This document shows, piece after piece, positions 56,510 to 64,000 of a stretch of DNA of 64,000 nucleotides. The notes below the pieces were generated by a model, which was not told the origin of the DNA, did no database searches, and saw only the letters and a program-made list of their open reading frames with translations. The translations under genes and the position numbers were made by a program. The stretch lies in contig NZ_JAVIWL010000001.1 of NCBI RefSeq assembly GCF_034314045.1, positions 1,426,001-1,490,000 of the forward strand. Direction: 5' to 3'. The stretch comes from Glaciimonas sp. CA11.2 (GTDB lineage: Bacteria; Pseudomonadota; Gammaproteobacteria; Burkholderiales; Burkholderiaceae_D). The stretch's first letter is position 1. Each line of letters begins with the position of its first letter.

Positions 56510-57435
56510 ATCCCGCCAGCCCCATCCTTCCTATCATTACCAGTACCGTGATTGCCGCCACGCCGTTGATTTATGCCGCAATCGGCGAAACCGTCGTCGA
56601 AAAAGCAGGCGTTCTTAATCTCGGTATCGAAGGCATGATGCTGGTCGGCGCCGTCGCTGGCTTCGCCGCGGCATTGACGACAGGCAGCGCAACCGCTGGC
56701 TTCATCGCCGCCGCCGCAGCGGGCGTCCTACTGTCGCTGATCTTTGCTTTTTTGACGCTGAGTATGCAAGCCAATCAAGTGGCGACCGGACTCGCCTTGA
56801 CACTATTCGGCATCGGCTTATCGGCTTTCGTCGGTCACGATCTGGCTGGAACCCCGATTCAAGGCCTGAAAGGCATTACTATTCCGTTGCTGTCAGACTT
56901 GCCCGTCATCGGTCAGCTCTTGTTCCATTACGACATCATGGTCTACTTGTCGCTGGTACTGTGTGGCGCGGTGTATTGGTTTCTCACCAAAAGTCACGCC
57001 GGATTAAAAATGCGCGCCGTCGGTGAATCGCCAGAAGTCGCACACGCCATCGGTCACCCAGTGATCCTGATCCGCTATCTTGCCGTCATGTTCGGTGGTG
57101 CAACAGCCGGAATCGCAGGCGCGTATTTATCGATTGTGCAGACCCCGATGTGGGTAGAAGGAATGACCGCAGGCAAAGGCTGGATCGCGTTGGCACTCGT
57201 CGTATTCGGCACATGGAAACCTCTCCGCGTCGTGTTCGGAGCCTATCTGTTCGGTGGCGTCACCGTATTACAACTCTACGCACAAGGTTTCGGTTTGGGC
57301 GTACCGTCACAAATATTATCGATGCTGCCTTACGTAGCAACAATCGTCGTACTGGTCATCATCTGCCGCGATCCCAAAACTATTTTGTTGAATCAACCGG
57401 TGTCGCTTGGACGTAGTTTTCATCCTGATGCTTGA
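56506..57435 (+). CDS. ABC transporter permease, nucleoside type (second)
   Basis: 309 residues. BPD_transp_2 family with ~8 membrane helices, including AIGETVVEKAGVLNLGIEGMMLVGA at residues ~22-46 and a C-terminal VFGTWKPLRVVFGAYLFGG. The start overlaps the first permease stop by 4 bp (ATGA). It closes the transporter operon, with a palindromic hairpin after it. The frame remains open far upstream inside the first permease, but the family N-terminus begins at MNPASPILPIITST. Confidence 0.93.
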   Translation: MNPASPILPIITSTVIAATPLIYAAIGETVVEKAGVLNLGIEGMMLVGAVAGFAAALTTGSATAGFIAAAAAGVLLSLIFAFLTLSMQANQVATGLALTLFGIGLSAFVGHDLAGTPIQGLKGITIPLLSDLPVIGQLLFHYDIMVYLSLVLCGAVYWFLTKSHAGLKMRAVGESPEVAHAIGHPVILIRYLAVMFGGATAGIAGAYLSIVQTPMWVEGMTAGKGWIALALVVFGTWKPLRVVFGAYLFGGVTVLQLYAQGFGLGVPSQILSMLPYVATIVVLVIICRDPKTILLNQPVSLGRSFHPDA

Positions 57436-57540
57436 GTGTGGTGATTGAATGTGATGAATCGGTAAAGAGTACAAGATCAATAATGCGATGAGCCAGAAAT
57501 CGCTTCTTGCACTCGCCGCATTGCAGATCATACAAATGCT

Positions 57541-57567
57541 GGACCAAAACAGCCGCTGTTTTGGTCC
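57541..57567. terminator. 13-bp palindromic hairpin between the permease and RHS genes
   Basis: GGACCAAAACAGC pairs with GCTGTTTTGGTCC around a single C (effective loop CCG). It sits 6 bp from the RHS stop codon and 105 bp after the permease stop. A shared bidirectional 3' end is likely, although no T-run follows. Confidence 0.65.
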
Positions 57568-57572
57568 TACCA

Positions 57573-59918
57573 TTACAGGCCAATAATCTGATGCGCAATA
57601 CGACTGAGTGCATCGTATTCATGTGCGGTCTGGCGAACGTGGCCCGCACTGCCCCGAATATCTTCCCCCACGCGATTACCAAGATTATCCAAAGCGTAAT
57701 TGACGTTGTTGCCGCGACTGTCGGTAGCGCCGATCATCCGATGGGCATCGTCGTATGCGTAAGTAATGGCGTCGCCGCCGGACAGGTTGGCCTTCAGCAA
57801 TTGTCCCGCGCCGTCGTAATGGTAGTTGATGGATTCCTGAACCCCATCTGTCGTCACGATGCGAGCGCTCAACCAGCCACGCGATGTATAAGATAAGCGC
57901 ATCGTGCGACCAAGTGATGTCTCTATTTTTCCGATCCGACCATTGGCGTCATAGTGCGACAGCTTTGTTACACGACCATCGGGATCAGTCACAGTAACCA
58001 GATTGCCCGCATCGTCGTAACTGTGCCGTGTGACATCACTGATGCGAGTACGCGGACCGGTGGCCGTTAACATTTGGCCGAGCATATTGTAAGTGTAGCG
58101 CCACGTAGATTCCTTGCCGATTGACGCGTTAGAGGTCTGCTCGCCAGTGCCAGCGGTCGTAAGTTGTAGCGTTTTTGTCAGGACGTTGCCGACGCTATCG
58201 TAGGCAACGGTCGTCGTCCGGTCAGGCTCAACGATACGCGTTGGCAGTCTAAAGATCGGATGCCATTCAGTGGTTGTGGTGCGGGCCAGCGCTGAGCCGG
58301 TAGACTCAACTTTGCTCAACTCCAGATTCCGAGTCATATCATAGGTATAGGTTGTTTTGTGGCCGTTTAAATCGGTTTCGCTTGCCAGATTGCCGTTGAC
58401 GTCGTACTTATAAGCAGTTTCACCCGCTGCGCTACCTGCACCACTCGGCTGTCCAACCCGCCACAGTTTCACGACATTCGCCGCCTTCTGATAATAATAA
58501 TTGCGTACCGTGCCCACCGGATCGGCAACGATGCCGTGCACTCCCACACCGGGATAGGAAACCTTATACTGATCCACGCCACCGGCAAGCTCGGTACCGA
58601 TAGCCAGCTCATTGGCCGCGTAATGCATCGTCGCATATCGGACACCGTTCTCGTCGGTAATGCCGGTCAAAGCGAAAGGCAGATCTGCACCGGTCGTTTT
58701 ATCCTGCTCGTTGTACCAATAGATTCGCTTCTTGCCGTCTGGGTAAGTCACTGAGGTAAGATTGTTGGTCGCTTGCCCGTTGACAACAACGGCGCTTTCT
58801 TCGTCGTATCCATAGACATATTTTTCACCAGCGGGATCGACCATGGCCACCATCCGCGACAAATGGTCATACATAAAATCAAGATGACGATTAAATGCAT
58901 CCGTCACGCGTATCAGAAGTCCAGGCTTGGACGCGATATCAATCGGGGTATTTGCATCCGAATAAGTCAGTGTTTGTACTTTCCCGTTGCGGGCCGTGAT
59001 GGTTTGCAAACGACCGGTCATATCGTAAAGCTCAGTCGTATCGTTTCCAGAGTTATGGACACTATATCCAACGACAGCACCCTCTGCGTTGAGGACCTTG
59101 GTCAAAGTATCGTTGATACCTGCCGGTGGACTCAGGTCAGTTTCGGTCCCAAATGCAATTTCTCTGTCATTCCCGCGACGCACTGAAAAATCATTAGCTT
59201 TTGTGGATTTAGCATAAGGCAAGCATTGCAGATGGCCGGTGGTTTGACCGATACCAGAAAAACAGGTTGAATCCGGCAAATCGGTTTCAGCGGAAATTGC
59301 AGTGTAATCAATACCGGTAAATTGATAGTTATGCGCCCACTTATGCGTATCGCTGCGATAGACTCTTGTCAGGTGCAATTCATTCGTACCGTCTCCCTGA
59401 TAATCTATCTCAGTCGCTTGCTCCACACCCGATGCGGGGAAAATCGGCTTCCCAACTGCGATCACGGGGCTTTTGGCGTTGCACAGGTTAGCATCTGCAA
59501 TCACGGTTTCCGTTCTAGAAGAACAGCCGATACGCGTGCTATTTGGTGTGCTCCACCTATATGTAGGTTGAACGCACTCTGTCGTCATTTGATACCCAGA
59601 TGTCCAACTGACTGAGCCATCATCATAAATCAGGTCGATACGGTATAAATCTTTAATGCCATTTATGGTCCTTCCACCATCAGAAACTTGAAAGCCAGTT
59701 ATGGAAGTGTCAGTTGGAATTGACGGCCATACCTTCCTGATTGCTGCCTGAATTTCTGCTTCACTTTCATAATACTGTTTGTCACTGTGCATCAGCCATG
59801 CCGAACTATACAGATATTTAGGCGCAATATCGCGGGCTTGGGCTCTATGGTAAACAAGCATTGAAGCAATGAACAGGATGATGATCTGCCAAAGTGGTAT
59901 TTTTTTAATCAAACGCAT
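57573..59918 (-). CDS. RHS/YD-repeat protein lacking the C-terminal core (truncated)
   Basis: 781 residues. An N-terminal hydrophobic signal/anchor (LWQIIILFIASMLVY) is followed by ~100 residues without repeats and then YD repeats (YDMTGRLQTI, YDHLSRMVAMVDPAGEKYVYGY, YDDAGNLVTVTDPDGRVTKLSHYDANGRI, split). It stops at EYDALSRIAHQIIGL without the hyperconserved RHS core ([22 protein letters not shown]) or any toxin tip. Full RHS proteins exceed 1,300 residues. A truncated N-terminal half, possibly the platform from which a tip was lost. Confidence 0.8.
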   Translation of the reverse strand: MRLIKKIPLWQIIILFIASMLVYHRAQARDIAPKYLYSSAWLMHSDKQYYESEAEIQAAIRKVWPSIPTDTSITGFQVSDGGRTINGIKDLYRIDLIYDDGSVSWTSGYQMTTECVQPTYRWSTPNSTRIGCSSRTETVIADANLCNAKSPVIAVGKPIFPASGVEQATEIDYQGDGTNELHLTRVYRSDTHKWAHNYQFTGIDYTAISAETDLPDSTCFSGIGQTTGHLQCLPYAKSTKANDFSVRRGNDREIAFGTETDLSPPAGINDTLTKVLNAEGAVVGYSVHNSGNDTTELYDMTGRLQTITARNGKVQTLTYSDANTPIDIASKPGLLIRVTDAFNRHLDFMYDHLSRMVAMVDPAGEKYVYGYDEESAVVVNGQATNNLTSVTYPDGKKRIYWYNEQDKTTGADLPFALTGITDENGVRYATMHYAANELAIGTELAGGVDQYKVSYPGVGVHGIVADPVGTVRNYYYQKAANVVKLWRVGQPSGAGSAAGETAYKYDVNGNLASETDLNGHKTTYTYDMTRNLELSKVESTGSALARTTTTEWHPIFRLPTRIVEPDRTTTVAYDSVGNVLTKTLQLTTAGTGEQTSNASIGKESTWRYTYNMLGQMLTATGPRTRISDVTRHSYDDAGNLVTVTDPDGRVTKLSHYDANGRIGKIETSLGRTMRLSYTSRGWLSARIVTTDGVQESINYHYDGAGQLLKANLSGGDAITYAYDDAHRMIGATDSRGNNVNYALDNLGNRVGEDIRGSAGHVRQTAHEYDALSRIAHQIIGL

Positions 59919-60052
59919 ATTGTATAAAGCTCGCTGGTAAGTTCCCCGTTTTAGGGGGCTGTGGCGGTATAGAGTAGGGCGCTTTTAAACGTGCCTGAAG
60001 AAGTTGGAAAGGTCATGATCGTTCTGCAATTTTTGAGAAGAAGTGCTTATCC

Positions 60053-60363
60053 ATATTTACCAAAAATAAGATGGAACGCTGACCTTTTTGCCAAGATCTT
60101 TTACTTTCCCATCGCTTCCATTGCTCCCGCCGTGACTCGAAGTATCTTGCTCCCAAACAGAATTATCGCTTGGGCAAAGCCTTCCTGACGATCGTGGAAT
60201 TCGATCAAATTTTTCGGGTGCGGCGGTCGGATTCTCTGGATAGACGATGGGATCGTCAGGGCCATTTTGATTAAACATCGACCCAAGCACCAACACCCGC
60301 CCCAACGACACCACCAACCACCGTACCCACCGGTCCAAACGCAGAGCCAACTCCCGCACCGCC
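60053..60363 (-). pseudogene. Degenerate copy of RHS toxin tip
   Basis: This block is nearly identical to 61263-61610, covering the glycine-rich linker and the tip ending [10 protein letters not shown]. It has lost 20 bp between CCCA repeats in the linker, about 17 bp before the stop, and one C in a C run. The reading frame is therefore broken in three places. It has no RHS core in front of it. A discarded toxin-tip cassette lying just upstream of the truncated RHS gene's start. Confidence 0.85.
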
Positions 60364-60385
60364 GACTGCAGAAAGTCAAGCAGTT

Positions 60386-60816
60386 TTAATCTGATTCCGT
60401 TATGGTACGGGTACTCCCATATACGTCCATTTCCAAGTCGATTTGGAGACCTCCAAGTTTATTTAGTAAGGCATAACTGAACACATCAGCCGTATTCCCG
60501 ATGGAATACCAACCAATAAAAAATGCGGCCCTACCGCCAGTCAATCTGATTTCACTAAACAAATCTTTAGACGGAATAAGACTGTCAACAATTCGATCTA
60601 AGAATTCGTGCAATCCTTCATCACTTCGATGCAGCAAAGGAAATGAGCAATAACATTCATCGTAAACTCCACCGAGAGTAACGCCAGCGGGAGTTGTTCT
60701 CGGGGCACCAATTTTCTTAGCCACTTTGGCCGTCTATTAAGTTGCTCAGCGATATAGAACGGATTCAGAATTTTGGAATGAATACGTAAAGAGACTGAAA
60801 AATTAAAAGGATGCAT
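60386..60816 (-). pseudogene. DUF4279-family protein, frameshifted, candidate immunity gene
   Basis: Start ATG 60816 with AGGTGA upstream. The first ~30 residues (MHPFNFSVSLRIHSKILNPF ... NRRPKW) are in one frame; from the AGAAAATTGG run near 60708 the family sequence continues in the -1 frame as IGAPRTTPAGVTLGG ... WYSIGNTADVFSYALL ... DLEMDVYG. Adding one A restores a 143-residue protein. DUF4279 proteins are frequent beside polymorphic toxins, which with position suggests an immunity role. Loss of one base makes it inactive unless recoded or missequenced. Confidence 0.75.
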
Positions 60817-60869
60817 ACGCTCACCTACGGTAAATAAATATGAGAGGGACCATTATTCACCAAATATTT

Positions 60870-61253
60870 CTATTTTTTATTGACAATAAAATACTCATTA
60901 ATGAGCTGAATGTCTTCCGCCATATATCCGAGGTCGGGCATATGTAGGGCGTTATTTAGCCGCCTTTCAAATTTCATACAAATGGTTTCGCAACGTAGGT
61001 CCGACATCCTTATTTTGGTCGTGTATATCGCAACTCCATGGATAACTTCATAGAGGGCATCATGCAAATTATTGAGTAAAATTTCCTCGGCACTTATAGT
61101 ACAAGAAGTGATAATTTTTTCAGACAGCGGAAATAAGCCCGCAACTGAATACAATTCAGATTTATTATCGCCTCTGACAATTTCACTTAAATCGACCATT
61201 TCAGGCCAAAGTGATAGAGCGTTAATAAGCAAGTTATTAAATTTAAGTTCCAT
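60870..61253 (-). CDS. Putative immunity protein of the second RHS tip
   Basis: About 127 residues (MELKFNNLLINALSLWPEM...). Two ATGs occur at 61259 and 61253; the second has AAGG seven bases upstream and is preferred. It begins 9 bp after the stop of the displaced RHS tip module, the standard toxin-immunity spacing. Small, acidic-leaning, without signal or membrane helix. No family recognised. AT content is higher than the RHS core. The immunity role rests on position only. Confidence 0.65.
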   Translation of the reverse strand: MELKFNNLLINALSLWPEMVDLSEIVRGDNKSELYSVAGLFPLSEKIITSCTISAEEILLNNLHDALYEVIHGVAIYTTKIRMSDLRCETICMKFERRLNNALHMPDLGYMAEDIQLINEYFIVNKK

Positions 61254-61262
61254 AGCCATACC

Positions 61263-61990
61263 TTATTTACGAATACGTCCGTCAGGCCAAACACTTATGG
61301 GACGCTGACCTTTTTGCCAAGATCTCTTACTTTCCCATCGCTTCCATTGCTCCCCGCCGTGACTCGAAGTATCTTGCTCCCAAACAGAATTATCGCTTGG
61401 GCAAAGCCTTCCTGACGATCGTGGAATTCGATCAAATTTTTCAGGTGCGGCGGTCGGATTCTCTGGATAGACGATGGGATCGTCAGGGCCATTTTGATTA
61501 AACATCGGCCCAACCACATTCCAGCCAACCCAAGCACCGACACCCGCCCCAACGACACCACCAACCACCGTACCAACCGGTCCAAACGCAGAGCCAATTC
61601 CCGCACCGCCAATAGCGCCAGCAACGGGATTTAACCCAAACGGATCACTATACGAAACCGGATTCCCACCCACATACCCATACGTATTAATCCCACCCGC
61701 CAACCCAATCGGGTCGCTCTGCAAATACCGCCCCAACTGCGGATCATAATCCCGGTAGTAATTATAAAAGTGATCCGTCTCCCGATCATACAACTAGCCG
61801 GGGAAGCGTGGGTTGTAGGTGAAGTTGCCGATTCCGCGTGGATTCTCGCTTGGTGGCAAGATGCCGAACGGATCACCCTGATCCCAGCGCCAGACCATCT
61901 GGTTATTGCTGGCGTCGGTGATGACGCGGGGTGTATTGCTATGATCGGCGCAGATAGAAAAGAGTTCAGTGACGGCGGATTGCGTTCCTC
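61263..61990 (-). pseudogene. Displaced RHS core plus toxin tip module with in-frame nonsense codon
   Basis: Read on the minus strand, 61990 to 61640 aligns with the RHS core of the next copy at 62770-63115 (NTPRVITDAS ... [16 protein letters not shown] ... DPIGLAGG). At 61794-61796 the codon for Gln in PGQLYDRE is TAG, so the core is interrupted. After DPFGL the tip differs: a glycine-rich linker, then [16 protein letters not shown] and the C-terminus [13 protein letters not shown]. From a TTG at 61793 only 176 residues are open. The 5' end of the module breaks off at ~61990 with no promoter or Shine-Dalgarno. A typical orphan core-tip cassette. Confidence 0.85.
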
Positions 61991-62021
61991 GAACGGATTT
62001 TTTCCGGAAAAACGATAAGCA

Positions 62022-62387
62022 TTATTCTGTATCCAATCGTTTCCCATGTAGCAAAATCCGTTCAACTTCCCACTTATCGCCTGACCGCGTCATTAAGACT
62101 TTGACGTCAACTGTTTTTGTTGATCCTACGATACGTGCAGTAAAACCTGCTACTCCGACGTGTCCTTTATCCTTTTCAAAAAAAGATTCAAACGGAAGCA
62201 ATTCTACTTTTTGAAAATTTCCGGCAATGGCAACTACTCTTTGAGAACTCATGCACCATTCCTGAAATGCATTGAACGCGGCTCCTGTAGACATCGCGTA
62301 GAAAACATACCCATAAAGTAATGTAGAGGAAAATATAATGGCGATTGATAGTTTTACGAATCGCGATGTATTTATCTTAATTGCCAT
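62022..62387 (-). CDS. Membrane-anchored putative immunity protein of the first RHS tip
   Basis: 121 residues. An N-terminal transmembrane anchor (residues ~11-30, VKLSIAIIFSSTLLYGYVFYA, split) precedes a soluble domain with VVAIAGNFQKVELLP and GDKWEVERILLHGK. The layout resembles the Coa1-like small membrane proteins found beside RHS genes. The ATG lies 3 bp past the RHS stop, with GAGG overlapping that stop codon, so translation is coupled. A membrane-anchored, periplasm-facing immunity protein would imply a toxin acting outside the cytoplasm or in the membrane, which is inference. Confidence 0.65.
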   Translation of the reverse strand: MAIKINTSRFVKLSIAIIFSSTLLYGYVFYAMSTGAAFNAFQEWCMSSQRVVAIAGNFQKVELLPFESFFEKDKGHVGVAGFTARIVGSTKTVDVKVLMTRSGDKWEVERILLHGKRLDTE

Positions 62388-62390
62388 AAG

Positions 62391-64000
62391 TTACCTCGTA
62401 CCAGAGTAGATGGTGCACTGTGCACCTATCGAACCACCAACTTTGATGCCTCTCAGAGAGTTACTAAGGCTCCCTCCTAAACCTTTGTATTTTGACGATT
62501 CTTGATTAGAGTAATTCCTAGCGACACCTCCCTCCAGGCTTCCAGAGATAGGGCCAGCGCTAAAACCGGCTTGGATAGAATCACTTAATACAATCCCACC
62601 ACTTACCGGATCTCGAACAGCAGGGCCAGGGATGCCTCCGTTAGGATCGTAAGAAATCCCTCCGCCTAGTCCAAAACCCACACGACCGGTCAAAAAGCCG
62701 TTGCCATTATCATTACCAAAGGTGACCTCTCCTCCGACACCATAATAGCCACCGAATGTTGTGGACCAGAGCCCAAACGGATCGCTATACGAAACCGGAT
62801 TCCCACCCACATACCCATACGTATTAATCCCACCCGCCAACCCAATCGGGTCACTCTGCAAATACCGTCCCAACTGCGGATCATAATCCCGATAGTAATT
62901 ATAAAAGTGGTCCGTCTCCCGATCATACAACTGGCCGGGGAAGCGCGGGTTGTAGGTGAAATTGCCGAGTCCGCTTGGGTTTTCATGCGGTGGCAAGATG
63001 CCGAATGGGTCGGCGTGATCCCAGCGCCAGACGATCTGGTTGTCGCGTGCATCGGTGATGACCCGGGGCGTGTTGGCGTGATCGGCGTAGATATAAAAGA
63101 GTTCGGTGACGGTGGATTTGCCGTCTTTGCCACTGCGTTGGCGCATGACGGCTACCGGGATATCGCCCAGAAAGACGGTCTCTTGGATGACTTGATGGTG
63201 TGCATCGTATTCACCGATCAGATGACCGGCTTTGTCATAGATGTAGCTGTTGAGGCCGGTGGCAACGACCGTCTCCGGGCCTTGTTTGATGGTGCGCTGG
63301 CCTTTGCCGTTGTAGGTGTAGGTGACCGTGTTGCCCGCGTTGGTGGCGCTGATCATGCGACCGGTGTTGTTGTAGAGGTAACTGCGCGTGCCGTCGCTGA
63401 GTACGTGCCCTGCGGCGTCGTAGATATTGACACGCGCTGGTGCAGGACCGGTGGTGGCGGTTAAGCGGTTGCTGTTGGCGGCAATCGTATTGGCGTAATC
63501 ATGGTTATCAAAAACGGTCTGGGTGCGGTTGCCGCTCTGATCGTAGTGATAGTGCTGGACGTGATCTCCATCGGCGGTGCTGGCGGTGACGCTGATGACG
63601 CGACCCAGATTGTCGTAACTGAAGCGTTGATCCAGACTATTTGGGGTAATTTTGTTGGTGGCATTGCTGGTGGCATTACCGGTATGCGTCATGCCGATAA
63701 TCCGGCTGGCAGCATCGTAGGCCAGTTGCCGTTGCGTGCCGTTCTGAGCAATATTGCCGAGCGGGTAACTGGTGATCCGGCCAGCCGTGTCGAAGGTGCG
63801 CATGGCGATGTTGGGTGCGGCGGCGGTACTGTTGCCCCACGTCCAGCCGTTGACGGGGCCAAACGGTTGATAGTCAATATGCGTCAAGAGGGGAATGCCG
63901 GAACCGGGGGCATTGACCGGCAGCAAAGTAAGGCCAATGAGCCATGTGGTGGCATCGTACTCGTAGCGGATTCGGTTGCCGCTTGGATAGGTGAGAATAC
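62391..64000 (-). CDS. RHS repeat protein with variable C-terminal tip, 5' part outside the window
   Basis: 535 residues are visible and the frame stays open to the window edge (YPSGNRIRYEYDATTW...). It contains YD repeats, then the RHS core with [21 protein letters not shown] and [29 protein letters not shown] (split), after which the sequence switches to a unique ~127-residue tip (STTFGGYYGVGGEVTFGND ... GAQCTIYSGTR). The tip is glycine/serine-rich with no catalytic motif I recognise. RHS proteins encapsulate such tips and release them by autoproteolysis, with delivery often through type VI secretion. An immunity gene follows immediately. Confidence 0.88.
   Translation of the reverse strand, partial: ILTYPSGNRIRYEYDATTWLIGLTLLPVNAPGSGIPLLTHIDYQPFGPVNGWTWGNSTAAAPNIAMRTFDTAGRITSYPLGNIAQNGTQRQLAYDAASRIIGMTHTGNATSNATNKITPNSLDQRFSYDNLGRVISVTASTADGDHVQHYHYDQSGNRTQTVFDNHDYANTIAANSNRLTATTGPAPARVNIYDAAGHVLSDGTRSYLYNNTGRMISATNAGNTVTYTYNGKGQRTIKQGPETVVATGLNSYIYDKAGHLIGEYDAHHQVIQETVFLGDIPVAVMRQRSGKDGKSTVTELFYIYADHANTPRVITDARDNQIVWRWDHADPFGILPPHENPSGLGNFTYNPRFPGQLYDRETDHFYNYYRDYDPQLGRYLQSDPIGLAGGINTYGYVGGNPVSYSDPFGLWSTTFGGYYGVGGEVTFGNDNGNGFLTGRVGFGLGGGISYDPNGGIPGPAVRDPVSGGIVLSDSIQAGFSAGPISGSLEGGVARNYSNQESSKYKGLGGSLSNSLRGIKVGGSIGAQCTIYSGTR

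Noticed and set aside
61631..62065. A 144-codon minus-strand frame near the RHS core fragment
   Set aside because: It is the displaced RHS core read in another frame; its Met/Arg/Ile-rich sequence has no family features.

Overview
The window reads as a chromosomal segment of a betaproteobacterium, most likely an Oxalobacteraceae member of the Burkholderiales (Glaciimonas, Collimonas or Herbaspirillum type). I infer this from the gene families and gene order (tRNA-tufB-secE-nusG-rplKA; midA-SDR-folB-ttcA; glmU-Lrp-glmS; a 526-residue isocitrate lyase with the KQCGH form of the active-site motif) and from the moderate GC content. No database search was possible, so the genus is a guess.

Layout. 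1-4070 (minus strand) is the conserved translation block: tRNA-Tyr, tRNA-Gly, tRNA-Thr, tuf, tRNA-Trp, secE, nusG, rplK and the start of rplA, led by a near-consensus sigma-70 promoter. 4200-18000 is mostly housekeeping: a glutamine-amidotransferase-type hydrolase, a KefB/C-like antiporter, an ArsC-like protein, midA, a pteridine-reductase-like SDR, folB (frameshifted at a dnaX-type slippery heptamer), ttcA, yegP, a lipoprotein, glmU, and an Lrp regulator divergent from glmS. 18500-23200 holds a stand-alone pyruvate-dehydrogenase E1 beside isocitrate lyase.

23700-43900 is catabolic and accessory. It contains a GntR/UTRA regulator with a split aconitase X and an MFS carrier (substrate unknown), an old yellow enzyme, an esterase, an acyl-CoA dehydrogenase beside a large indolepyruvate ferredoxin oxidoreductase with a divergent Lrp regulator, an MFS carrier with a GlcD-like FAD oxidase and a divergent LysR regulator, and a serine hydrolase. 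44000-49300 contains a two-subunit molybdenum hydroxylase (2Fe-2S subunit plus Tat-exported molybdopterin subunit), a methyltransferase, a DUF1059 protein, and a 185-bp fossil of a second molybdopterin-subunit gene. 49900-57440 is a nucleoside-type uptake system: a BMP binding protein, a Tsx-like outer-membrane channel, an ATPase and two permeases, with an FCD-GntR regulator nearby.

57570-64000 (all minus strand) is the most unusual part: a polymorphic RHS toxin locus. In transcription order it has the 3' part of an RHS protein with a glycine-rich tip (5' end outside the window), a membrane-anchored putative immunity gene, a displaced RHS core-plus-tip module interrupted by a nonsense codon, its putative immunity gene, a frameshifted DUF4279-type gene, a deletion-scarred third copy of the second tip, and a separate RHS N-terminal half lacking the conserved core. 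This looks like a cassette graveyard from repeated toxin-tip replacement and is the best candidate for follow-up.
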